NCBI RefSeq assembly: GCF_016907925.1
Contig: NZ_JAFBCZ010000006.1
Span: forward strand, 124,001-188,000
Length of the DNA stretch: 64,000 nucleotides
Reading direction: 5' to 3'
Origin: Herpetosiphon giganteus
Lineage (GTDB): Bacteria; Chloroflexota; Chloroflexia; Chloroflexales; Herpetosiphonaceae
Shown: in pieces, positions 53,153 to 60,671 of the stretch
Layout: each line of letters starts with the position of its first letter
Position numbering within the stretch: position 1 is the first letter of the stretch
Notes under the pieces: generated by a model
Seen by the model: only the letters and a program-made list of their open reading frames with translations
What the model was told of the DNA's origin: nothing
Database searches by the model: none
Translations under genes and position numbers: made by a program

Positions 53153-53668
53153 ATGGAATTTGGATTAGACGAAAATCAGCGCGACGCAATGCTAGCGATG
53201 TGGCAACAACTGAGCGAGCAAGAGCTGCCAGAAGAGCGGCTTTCGTATGCTGGCTTGCAAGCCTTGCCGCGCTTGGTTGAGCAAGTCCTGAATAACGGCG
53301 ACCAAGCGAGCCTCACCGCTAGCCTGATCAATCCACTGTATTGGCATCAGACCGCGAGTTATGGCCATGGCTTGTTGGCCCGCGAGCGCCGAGTGCCAAT
53401 TGATCATGCGGCCTATCGTTTGAGTTGGTGGCTCTGGCTGCGGCTGTATAATCTTGCCAACGCCAAGCTTTGGTTTGATCAAGGCCAGCGCTATGCCACA
53501 TTGCTGCTGATTGACGCAGAGCATCAAGAGCCAGCCACCTGCCCGCTAAACAACCAAACAAGCGTCGAACTTGCAGCCGTGCTCGAACAACGTTTGCTCG
53601 TGCCAAGTGGCTTTCATTGCCGTCATGTTCTTGTTATAAGAGCAGAGAGCATAGAACATAGAACATAA
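53153..53668 (+). CDS. Uncharacterised protein whose 3' end runs into a word repeat
   Basis: 171 residues, soluble, not recognised. It contains SYAGLQALPRLVEQVLNNGD and a Trp-rich LSWWLWLRLYNLANAKLWF segment; the central region looks helical. The start is the ATG at 53153 with a GCGAGGA site 8 bases before; a longer reading adds 23 residues without support. The last ten codons and the stop TAA lie inside AGAGCAGAGAGCATAGAACA repeats (53638-53668), so the natural C-terminus may have been lost or replaced when the repeat arrived. Confidence 0.68.
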   Translation: MEFGLDENQRDAMLAMWQQLSEQELPEERLSYAGLQALPRLVEQVLNNGDQASLTASLINPLYWHQTASYGHGLLARERRVPIDHAAYRLSWWLWLRLYNLANAKLWFDQGQRYATLLLIDAEHQEPATCPLNNQTSVELAAVLEQRLLVPSGFHCRHVLVIRAESIEHRT

Positions 53669-54076
53669 GACAACCGAAACCACGAAGAGCCACGAAGAGC
53701 GCGGAAGTGGCTATTGGCATTTGGCTATCGGGATTTCTGAGATACCACACCATCTTCCGATAGCCCATAGCTGTACTGGTTCATTGGATTGGCAATCAAG
53801 AACATGCCCTCACCCCCAGCCCCTCTCCCACTGAACGCGGGCGAGGGGAGCATGGGTTTCGTGGTTCCCCCTCGCCTCGCGGGCGGGAGAGGGGGCTAGG
53901 GGGTGAGGGGATCAGGCCATGGTTAACGCAATGAACCAGTACAGCTCTGCTCTCTGCTCTCTGTTCTTCTTTTTGCCTTCTGCCTTCTACCTTCTGCCTT
54001 CTGCCTTCTGCCTTTTGCCTTCTGCCTTTTGATTTGGTCTTCATCCCTCATCCCTCATCCTTCAGACTTTAGTCCT
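53638..54076. repeat. Composite word-repeat island with an embedded MITE-like element
   Basis: Families in order: AGCATAGAACATAG (53646-53668), CCACGAAGAGCCACGAAG, GGCTATTGGCATTTGGC and its inverted partner (53711-53770), the MITE-like element (53769-53948), CTCTGCTCTCTGCTCTC, a run of about nine CCTTCTG-type heptamers (53971-54030), and CATCCCTCATCCC (54043-54060). The right end grades into the ileS promoter. Confidence 0.85.
53769..53948. mobile_element. MITE-like element with exact 18-bp terminal inverted repeats
   Basis: 180 bases bounded by AGCTGTACTGGTTCATTG (53769-53786) and its exact reverse complement (53931-53948). Inside is a large imperfect palindrome of CCCTCACCCCCAGCCCC-type arms (53807-53850 against 53866-53912). 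No transposase is encoded and no clear target duplication is visible. The inner arms recur at 40754-40891 and 62546-62690 without the 18-bp ends. Confidence 0.65.
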
Positions 54077-54106
54077 TTGACTTCTGACTTTTAATTATGG
54101 TACAAT
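54077..54106 (+). promoter_or_regulatory. Promoter of the ileS T-box transcript
   Basis: TTGACT (54077-54082), 18 bases, TACAAT (54101-54106). The expected start is near 54113. The -35 box lies in a CTTTGACTTCTGACTTTT word that belongs to one of the intergenic repeat families (compare 8687-8700 and 46037-46070 inverted). Confidence 0.65.
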
Positions 54107-54112
54107 CGGGCC

Positions 54113-54393
54113 ACAGGCGTTGACGGAGCCGAGTAGTTGGGCCAAATCCTGAACCAGCGAGCGTGCAACTGGTGTGAGGCACGTATCAGCAAGCCCAACC
54201 AAAATCTCTCCTGAGCCGAACGCTGAACCCATTGGCAGTAAGCGAACCGGATATCCCCCGTTATCGGGATGACGTTGTGATGGCAACGGCTTAAAGTGGG
54301 TAGCTCGTGCAAACGGCTATCAAGCAGGGTGGTACCGCGAGGTCTTTTCGATAACCTCGTCCCAGCAGTGTGGGGCGGGGCTTTGTGTTTTTT
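54113..54393 (+). promoter_or_regulatory. T-box riboswitch, transcriptional, tRNA-Ile
   Basis: Leader of about 300 bases before ileS. The T-box core is at 54327-54363: GGG (54327-54329) pairs with CCC (54361-54363), the bulge TGGTACC (54330-54336) binds the tRNA end, and GCGAGGT pairs with ACCTCGT (54354-54360). The alternative terminator pairs CCTCGTCCCA (54355-54364) with TGGGGCGGGG (54371-54380), followed by a T-rich run to 54393. The two hairpins exclude each other. In TGGT the fourth base T fits a tRNA with A at position 73, as in tRNA-Ile. A candidate specifier codon ATC sits at 54185-54187, which I did not confirm by folding. High uncharged tRNA-Ile should favour readthrough into ileS. 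Confidence 0.9.
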
Positions 54394-54412
54394 AGTCAAC
54401 GAGGAGTCAACA

Positions 54413-57400
54413 ATGGCGTTTGCAGCAGTTGATCCCAAGGTGTCGTTTCCGACGCTCGAGGATGAGATCGCCGCTTGGTGGGAGGCTCATGGCATCGTCA
54501 AAAAGACGCTAGCCCATGGCGATGCTTCACGTCCGTTTGTCTTTTTTGAAGGGCCGCCAACTGCTAACGGTCGGCCTGGGATTCACCACGTTGAGGCTCG
54601 TTCATCGAAAGATATTATGGTGCGCTTCAACCGCATGCTTGGCAAAAAGGTCATCGGCGCACGCGGTGGCTGGGATACCCACGGCCTGCCGGTTGAACTC
54701 GAAGTTGAAAAGAAACTAGGCTTCGCGGGCAAACCAGACATCGAAAAATATGGCATCACTGAATTCAACGCTGCCTGCCGCCAATCAGTCTGGGATTACA
54801 TCCAAGAATGGGAAAAGCTGACTCAGCGCATCGCCTTCTGGATCGATCTTGAAGATCCTTACATCACCTACGACAACAAGTATATCGAGTCGCTGTGGTG
54901 GATCTTTAAACAATTGCACGAGCGCGAATTGCTGTATCGTGATTATAAAGTGACGATGCACTGCCCACGCTGTGGTACGTCGCTCTCCGATCACGAAGTG
55001 GCCCAAGGCTACCAAGATAACACTGATGATCCATCGGTTTGGATTCGCTTCAAGCACACGCCAAGCAACCATGCCTTGGATGCCCAAGTGGCCGATGCAG
55101 CCTTCTTGGCTTGGACGACCACGCCATGGACGTTGCCAGCCAACGCTGGTTTGGCGGTTAATCCTGAGGCAACCTATGTGCTGGCTGAGCACGAAGGCCA
55201 ACGCTATATCTTGGCCGAAGCTTTGGTTGGCGCGGTGTTGGGCGAGGGTGCAACCACCGTTGCCAGCTTTACTGGTGCCGATTTGCAGGGCTTGCGCTAT
55301 ACGCCGCTCTTTGCTGGCGTTGGCGATAATGGCGCAACGATCGATTTGAGCAGTGCCTATCGCGTCGTTGCCGATGAATTCGTTTCGTTGGAAGACGGCA
55401 CAGGCATTGTGCACATCGCGCCAGCCTATGGCGACTTGGAAATTGGCCGCAAGTATGGCTTGCCAACCTTGTTCTCGGTCGATTTGGCGGGCAAAGTCTT
55501 GAGCAGCTTTGAAAGCCTTGGCTTTGCAGGCTTGTTCTTCAAAGAAGCTGATCCCAAAATCACCCGTTATTTGAAAGAACAAGGCAGCTTGTTCAAATCG
55601 GGCCGCGTGCTGCACACCTATCCATTCTGTTGGCGCTGTAAAACGCCGTTGCTGTTCTATGCCAAGCAATCGTGGTACATCCGCACGACGGCCTTGAAGC
55701 AACAATTGATCGATAATAACAAAAAGATCAATTGGGTGCCTGAGCATATCCAAGCTGGGCGTTTTGGCAATTGGCTCGAAAATAACATCGACTGGGCGAT
55801 CAGCCGCGAGCGCTATTGGGGCACACCGCTGCCAGTTTGGGCCTGCGATACTTGCCAACATGTTGATGTGGTTGGCTCGTTGGCGGAGCTTGGCGAACGT
55901 TGGGGCCAAGATACCGCCAATCTGGATATGCACCGCCCGTTCGTTGATGCGCCAACGTGGTCATGTCATTCCTGTGAAACTGGCACGATGCAGCGCATCC
56001 CCGATGTTGCTGATTGTTGGTTTGATTCAGGCGCAATGCCCGTCGCACAGTGGCATTATCCATTTGAAAATCAAGAACTGTTTGAGGTTGCAGGCCAAGC
56101 CGATTTCATCTCGGAAGCCATCGATCAAACCCGTGGTTGGTTCTATACCTTGCACGCGGTTTCGACCTTGCTCTTCGATCGCCCAGCCTACAAAAATGTG
56201 ATCTGTTTGGGTCACTTGTTGGATGGCAAAGGCGAGAAGATGTCCAAATCCAAGGGCAACATCGTTTCGCCATGGGAAATGGTCGAGAAGTATGGCGCTG
56301 ATGCGGTGCGCTGGTATATGTTTGCCGCAGGCCAGCCCTACAACCCACGCCGTTTCTCAGCTGATCTGGTTAGCGAATCGTTGCGTCAGTTCTTGTTGAC
56401 CTTGTGGAATACCTATAGCTTTTTCACAACCTATGCCAATGTCGATGGCTGGACACCAGAAGTTGCTCAAGGCGATTTGGCAGCGATCGATCGCTGGGCC
56501 TTGGCGCGGCTCAACGGTTTGGTGCGCGATGTGCGTAACGATCTGACCAATTACGACATGAACACGCCCGCCAAGCGGCTCGAACAATTCGTTGACGAGC
56601 TTTCGAACTGGTATGTGCGGCGCAATCGGCGGCGCTTCTGGGGCAGCGAGATGAATGGCGATAAGCAAGCTGCCTATTCAACTTTGTACACATGTTTGGT
56701 GACGATCAGTAAGCTGATGGCTCCATTCACGCCATTCGTGGCCGAATCGCTGTATCAAAATTTGGTGCGCAGCTACGACCAAAACGCCGTTGAGAGCGTG
56801 CACATGGCCTTGTTCCCAGAAGCAGATTTGAGCTTGATCGATGATGAATTGATCCGCAAAACCGACTTGTTGCTCAAAGCCGTCAGTTTGGGCCGCGCCG
56901 CGCGCAAAAACGCTGGCCTGCGCGTGCGCCAACCACTGAGCGAAGTGCTGGTGCGCTTGCCACGCGGCGAGCAACTGGCCGAATTGAGCGCCGAACTCAG
57001 CGACGAACTGAATATCAAGTCGGTGCGCTGGCTTGGCGTTGGCGATGGCTTGGTCAGTTATCGCTTCAAGCCCAACTTGCGCTCAGTTGGCAAGAAGTTT
57101 GGCAAGCTTGTGCCGGCCTTACGCGAGGTTTTGGCTGGCCTCAGCAGCGAACAAGTAGCCGATGCAGCGCATAAAGTTGAAACTGGCGCGAGCTTCGAGG
57201 TCGAGGTCGAAGGCCAAACCCTTACCTTGGCTGCCGACGATGTGCTGATGGAAGCTTCATCGCCAGAAGGCTACGCTGTGGCCGAAGGCGAAGGCTTGTT
57301 GGTGGCTTTGGTCACAACCTTGACCGACGAATTGCTGCGCGAAGGCATCGCCCGCGAAATCGTGCGCAATCTCAACGATGCCCGTAAAGCAGCCGATTTG

Positions 57401-57598
57401 GCGATCACCGATAAGATCAACGCCACTTTAGGCAGCGAAGTCGATTTGGCCGCAGTTGTGGCTGAATATGGCGATTACATCAAGGGCGAAACCTTGTGCG
57501 AAAACCTGAGCGTTGGCGATGCCAGCGCCAACCAACACACCAGCACAATGGAGTTGGAACAAGGCAAACTGAGCCTTGGCATCAGCAAAGTCGCCTAA
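54413..57598 (+). CDS. ileS: Isoleucyl-tRNA synthetase
   Basis: 1061 residues. Class I signature is the variant GIHH (56-59, in GRPGIHHV) and KMSKS is at 609-613. The editing domain has WTTTPWTLPANAG. A Cys pair in CPRCGTSLSDHEV and later CDTCQH...CHSCETG suggest zinc sites. The length and motif variant fit the longer IleS group found in Actinobacteria, Chloroflexi and eukaryotes, which often resists mupirocin. The ATG at 54413 has GAGGAG and follows the T-box terminator by 20 bases. A longer reading would translate the leader and is rejected. Confidence 0.96.
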   Translation: MAFAAVDPKVSFPTLEDEIAAWWEAHGIVKKTLAHGDASRPFVFFEGPPTANGRPGIHHVEARSSKDIMVRFNRMLGKKVIGARGGWDTHGLPVELEVEKKLGFAGKPDIEKYGITEFNAACRQSVWDYIQEWEKLTQRIAFWIDLEDPYITYDNKYIESLWWIFKQLHERELLYRDYKVTMHCPRCGTSLSDHEVAQGYQDNTDDPSVWIRFKHTPSNHALDAQVADAAFLAWTTTPWTLPANAGLAVNPEATYVLAEHEGQRYILAEALVGAVLGEGATTVASFTGADLQGLRYTPLFAGVGDNGATIDLSSAYRVVADEFVSLEDGTGIVHIAPAYGDLEIGRKYGLPTLFSVDLAGKVLSSFESLGFAGLFFKEADPKITRYLKEQGSLFKSGRVLHTYPFCWRCKTPLLFYAKQSWYIRTTALKQQLIDNNKKINWVPEHIQAGRFGNWLENNIDWAISRERYWGTPLPVWACDTCQHVDVVGSLAELGERWGQDTANLDMHRPFVDAPTWSCHSCETGTMQRIPDVADCWFDSGAMPVAQWHYPFENQELFEVAGQADFISEAIDQTRGWFYTLHAVSTLLFDRPAYKNVICLGHLLDGKGEKMSKSKGNIVSPWEMVEKYGADAVRWYMFAAGQPYNPRRFSADLVSESLRQFLLTLWNTYSFFTTYANVDGWTPEVAQGDLAAIDRWALARLNGLVRDVRNDLTNYDMNTPAKRLEQFVDELSNWYVRRNRRRFWGSEMNGDKQAAYSTLYTCLVTISKLMAPFTPFVAESLYQNLVRSYDQNAVESVHMALFPEADLSLIDDELIRKTDLLLKAVSLGRAARKNAGLRVRQPLSEVLVRLPRGEQLAELSAELSDELNIKSVRWLGVGDGLVSYRFKPNLRSVGKKFGKLVPALREVLAGLSSEQVADAAHKVETGASFEVEVEGQTLTLAADDVLMEASSPEGYAVAEGEGLLVALVTTLTDELLREGIAREIVRNLNDARKAADLAITDKINATLGSEVDLAAVVAEYGDYIKGETLCENLSVGDASANQHTSTMELEQGKLSLGISKVA

Positions 57599-57606
57599 TT
57601 GAAGCT

Positions 57607-57643
57607 CAATGCGGCGTGTGCACTCACAGCATGCGCCGCATTG
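57607..57643 (+). terminator. Stable hairpin after ileS
   Basis: CAATGCGGCG (57607-57616) pairs with CGCCGCATTG (57634-57643); the inner bases TGTGC/GCATG extend the stem with wobble pairs around a 7-base loop. No T-run follows. It lies directly between ileS and the DUF952 gene and may weaken readthrough or mark an RNA end. Confidence 0.55.
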
Positions 57644-57667
57644 AACATTAATCATTCAAGGAAAATC

Positions 57668-58003
57668 ATGCTTTTACATATTATTTCCCCCGCAGAATGG
57701 CAACAGGCTGTGGCTGCTGGCGAATATCGCCCAGCCTCGTTGGCCGACGAAGGCTTTATTCATTGTTCAACGCTTGAGCAAGTGTTAACTCCAGCCAATT
57801 CGTTTTATCGCGGCCAAGCTGGATTACAATTGTTGTGTATCGATCCTGCTTTGCTCCAAGCCAAATTGGTCTACGAAGATTGCTACGAAACGGGCATGCA
57901 ATTTCCGCATATTTACGGCCCGCTCAACCTCGATGCTGTGGTTAACATCGTCGAGTTTCCAGTCAAGCCCGATGGTACGTTTGATCAGCCGCAGTTGGAT
58001 TGA
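57668..58003 (+). CDS. DUF952 family protein
   Basis: 111 residues. The family pattern is clear: LLHIISPAEWQQAVAAGEY at the start, DEGFIHCSTLEQV with the conserved His-Cys, a YEDCYETGMQFPHIYGPLN segment with the second His, and VVNIVEFP. It is a small cytoplasmic protein related to glutathione S-transferase-like or ADP-ribosyl-type folds; function unknown. AAGGA lies before the ATG at 57668. It probably shares the ileS transcript, with a hairpin between. Confidence 0.9.
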   Translation: MLLHIISPAEWQQAVAAGEYRPASLADEGFIHCSTLEQVLTPANSFYRGQAGLQLLCIDPALLQAKLVYEDCYETGMQFPHIYGPLNLDAVVNIVEFPVKPDGTFDQPQLD

Positions 58004-58009
58004 ATCGAG

Positions 58010-58285
58010 GGGCTAGTTGTCAGAGGCTAGGGATCGGGAACTTAACGCAGAGGCGCAGAGAAGCCATGGCTGATGGCTCTTGGCTATTGGCCTTGGGCTA
58101 TCGGAACATGCTTCGTGGAATTCGTGGAATTCGTGGCTAGAAGGGATGAGGCTATAGGCTATAGACTTTGGGCTATTGGAACAATGATCCAAATAATCTG
58201 TGCAATCTGTGGCTAAAATGCCCTTCGCGTTCTTCGCGCCCTTCGTGGTTTCAAAACTTCGCGCTCTTCGTGTCCTTCGTGGATC
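58010..58285. repeat. Composite word-repeat island
   Basis: AACGCAGAGGCGCAGAG (58043), GGCTGATGGCTCTTGGCTATTGG (58069-58095, given as words), TTCGTGGAATTCGTGGC words (58104-58140), GGGATGAGGC, GGCTATAGGCTATAG, then TTCGCG/TTCGTG words (58220-58285). The following TACAAT at 58295-58300 may be the -10 box of the amylase gene, though no -35 matches. Confidence 0.8.
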
Positions 58286-58332
58286 AAATCCCGCTACAAT
58301 AGCTGAAGCACTCTGCTAGTGAAGGAATACCT

Positions 58333-59916
58333 ATGAAGAAGCTTTTGAGTGGCATGCTTTTAGCGGGAATCATTGTTGGCTGTGGTGGCCAAGCAACGCC
58401 GACCAGCGTTCCAGCGACGGCAACCAGCCAAGCCTCGCCCACAACGCAAGCCCTGAATCCAACCGCAACGACCGAAATTACGCCTAGCGTTGTTGCCAAC
58501 CAAACCACACCAACTCCATTGCCAAGCAAACCAACTGCGCCAATCTTTACTGCCGATGATGAGCGTTGGGCTGGCCGTTCAATCTATTTTATTATGACCG
58601 ATCGTTTTGCCAATGGCGACCCAAGCAACGATAACGCTGATGGTTTTGCTGCTGATCGTAACGATCCACGGCGTTGGCATGGCGGCGATTTTCGCGGCAT
58701 TATCCAACGCCTCGATTACATCAAAGGCATGGGCTTTGGCGGCATTTGGATCACGCCAGTCAGCAAGCAAAATTCAACTAATGCCTATCATGGCTACTGG
58801 CAGTACGACCCGTATCAAATTGACCCCCATTTTGGTACGCTTGAAGAATTGCGTGAGCTGGTGAGCGAAGCCCACAAACGCGATATGTTGGTCATGCTCG
58901 ACGTTGTGCCAAACCATATGGGCGATTTCTTGCCTGGCTCGAAAGCTGCCCCGCCCTTCGACGACCCGACGTGGTATCACAACAAGGGCAACATTCAAAA
59001 TTATGGCAATCAACAAGAAGTTGAAGATGGCGATTTGCTGGGGCTTGATGATTTAGATCAAGATAATCCCGCAACGCGCGCTGAATTGCTCAAATGGATT
59101 GCTTGGCTCAAAACTGAAACTGGGCTTGATGGTATGCGGGTTGATACCGCCAAGCATCTGCCCAAAGATTTTCTGCGCGAGTTTGATCAAGCGGCGAATA
59201 CCTTCTCGCTGGCCGAAGTATTTAGCAGCGATGCAGGCTATGTTGCTCCATATAGCGAATATAACGATGCAATTTTGGATTATCCATTGCACAGCGCCTT
59301 CAAAGAAAGCTTGGTTGGCGGGCGTACCCTGCTGGTGATTCAGCGCGTGCTCGAAAATGCCGACGCGAGCTATCGCAATGTGCATGTCAACGGCACATTT
59401 TTGGATAATCACGATAACGAACGCTTCTTATGCGTGGCAACTGGCGGCCCCGACGACCAAAAAACCACCCAATTACAACAAGCGTTGGCGGTACTCTACA
59501 GTTTGCGTGGCATTCCAATCGTCTATTATGGCACCGAGCAAGAGCTGAGCGGCTGCAAAGATCCCTTCAACCGCGAAGATGCCTTTGAATTGGATTCAAC
59601 CGCTGCGCCAGTCTATCAATGGATTAGCCAGCTCAACCAGCTGCGCCAAGCCCACCCAGCCTTGCAACGCGGCAGCCTTGAAAGCCGTTCTAAGGCTGAT
59701 GATGGCTGGGCCTTCCAACGCACTGCTGGCAACGATACCGTGGTGGTGTGCATTAACAACACCTGGAAACCGTTGGAAGTGGCGGTAACGGGCCTAACTG
59801 AGATTACCGATGGCGAGGTCTTGACCGATGCGCTTGGCGGCGGTGAGCTGAGCGTCAAGGGTGGTGCAATGAATTGTGCCTTGCAGCCCAAACAAGTTAT
59901 GATCTATACCCGCTAA
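58333..59916 (+). CDS. Alpha-amylase family (GH13) lipoprotein
   Basis: 527 residues. Signal peptide with lipobox IVGC (Cys17), a Thr/Pro/Ala-rich linker (18-72), and then the GH13 barrel. The four conserved regions are visible: DVVPNHMG, GMRVDTAKH (nucleophile Asp), LAEVF (acid Glu) and FLDNHDNERF (third Asp). The calcium-type loop has DRFANGDPSNDNADGF, as in cyclomaltodextrinase or Bacillus-type amylases. It would degrade starch or glycogen outside the cell. The start ATG follows GAAGGA. A clear terminator follows. Confidence 0.93.
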   Translation: MKKLLSGMLLAGIIVGCGGQATPTSVPATATSQASPTTQALNPTATTEITPSVVANQTTPTPLPSKPTAPIFTADDERWAGRSIYFIMTDRFANGDPSNDNADGFAADRNDPRRWHGGDFRGIIQRLDYIKGMGFGGIWITPVSKQNSTNAYHGYWQYDPYQIDPHFGTLEELRELVSEAHKRDMLVMLDVVPNHMGDFLPGSKAAPPFDDPTWYHNKGNIQNYGNQQEVEDGDLLGLDDLDQDNPATRAELLKWIAWLKTETGLDGMRVDTAKHLPKDFLREFDQAANTFSLAEVFSSDAGYVAPYSEYNDAILDYPLHSAFKESLVGGRTLLVIQRVLENADASYRNVHVNGTFLDNHDNERFLCVATGGPDDQKTTQLQQALAVLYSLRGIPIVYYGTEQELSGCKDPFNREDAFELDSTAAPVYQWISQLNQLRQAHPALQRGSLESRSKADDGWAFQRTAGNDTVVVCINNTWKPLEVAVTGLTEITDGEVLTDALGGGELSVKGGAMNCALQPKQVMIYTR

Positions 59917-59933
59917 ATTGAACCATTAATGCA

Positions 59934-59963
59934 AAAAAGAGCCAAGCTCGCTTGGCTCTTTTT
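59934..59963. terminator. Bidirectional intrinsic terminator
   Basis: AAAAGAGCCAAG and CTTGGCTCTTTT pair exactly around CTCG, with A- and T-runs on the two sides. It separates the amylase gene from the convergent small secreted protein gene. Confidence 0.93.
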
Positions 59964-60001
59964 GATCTAGAGAATAGTATCGAAGTTTTCGCTACTAATT
60001 T

Positions 60002-60535
60002 CTATGGCTCAAGATTGACAAAATCGAAGAAGAAGCGTGAGCCGGTCGATAATGGATTATGGGCAGCCATCGTGCGAAATTCATATTTGCCTGGGGCTGG
60101 ATTCCAGTAGAATTCAACAGCACAATTTTTTTGGATGGTTGGCGAATAGGCATCGATAATGCCCAATAATTGGCCTTCATAGAATACGCTCACTTTGCCT
60201 GCATCAGGGCGCATCACATAGCCCATTGCAAAGCGATAGGGATATGAAGCAAGCGTATACGAAACGGTATAGCCGCCGCCCATGGAGACGTGCTGCGTGC
60301 CGTTATAAGCATTGGTCAACGGATGGCCCGATTCAGAGCGCCAAACCCCAGTATATTTGACTGACGGATCGGTGTTGTCAATCATATACTCAGGGCTAAA
60401 GTTAACTGAAGGTGAATTACAATCAATATTCATATACGGAATATCGTTGGTTGCAGCTTTGCTGGCTGCTGGAGCAATTAAACTTGGTGCTATGATCGTG
60501 GCTGCCAGCAGCAACGACGTGAATATTTTACGCAT
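60002..60535 (-). CDS. Small secreted beta-sandwich protein
   Basis: 177 residues. A signal peptide (about 1-29, ending AASKAA) is followed by one beta-rich domain with IDNTDPSVKYTGVWRSES, a GGGYTVSYTL segment, and VSVFYEGQLLGIID. This order (Tyr-Thr-Gly-x-Trp, then a hydrophobic strand, then a V.(V/I)Y.(D/E)G strand) resembles galactose-binding-like carbohydrate-binding modules. No catalytic residues are seen. The start is the ATG at 60535; a TTG one codon earlier is also possible. GGAAGG precedes it. It may bind a polysaccharide outside the cell. Confidence 0.7.
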   Translation of the reverse strand: MRKIFTSLLLAATIIAPSLIAPAASKAATNDIPYMNIDCNSPSVNFSPEYMIDNTDPSVKYTGVWRSESGHPLTNAYNGTQHVSMGGGYTVSYTLASYPYRFAMGYVMRPDAGKVSVFYEGQLLGIIDAYSPTIQKNCAVEFYWNPAPGKYEFRTMAAHNPLSTGSRFFFDFVNLEP

Positions 60536-60581
60536 CAAAAAGCCTTCCTACACACTACTAAATTCTCTAGACAGGTAGGTA

Positions 60582-60609
60582 CTTTAATCGAGATTGCTAG
60601 ATTTTTCAA
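60582..60609 (-). promoter_or_regulatory. Possible promoter of the small secreted protein gene
   Basis: Minus strand TTGAAA (60609-60604), 16 bases, TTAAAG (60587-60582). Both boxes are imperfect. The surrounding 133-bp gap is AT-rich. Confidence 0.35.
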
Positions 60610-60671
60610 GCCCCAAATGATGAGAATTTGCTGATAGAGCATAAAAAATACTTAACATAATTATTTTTGGT

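Noticed and set aside
53971-54030. Small RNA or leader peptide in the CCTTCTG repeats
   Set aside because: Only simple heptamer repetition is seen; no open frame with a ribosome site and no stable unique fold.
54785-55933. Long open frame antisense to ileS (382 codons)
   Set aside because: Lies fully inside a well-supported gene, has no family features, and follows from codon bias on the other strand.
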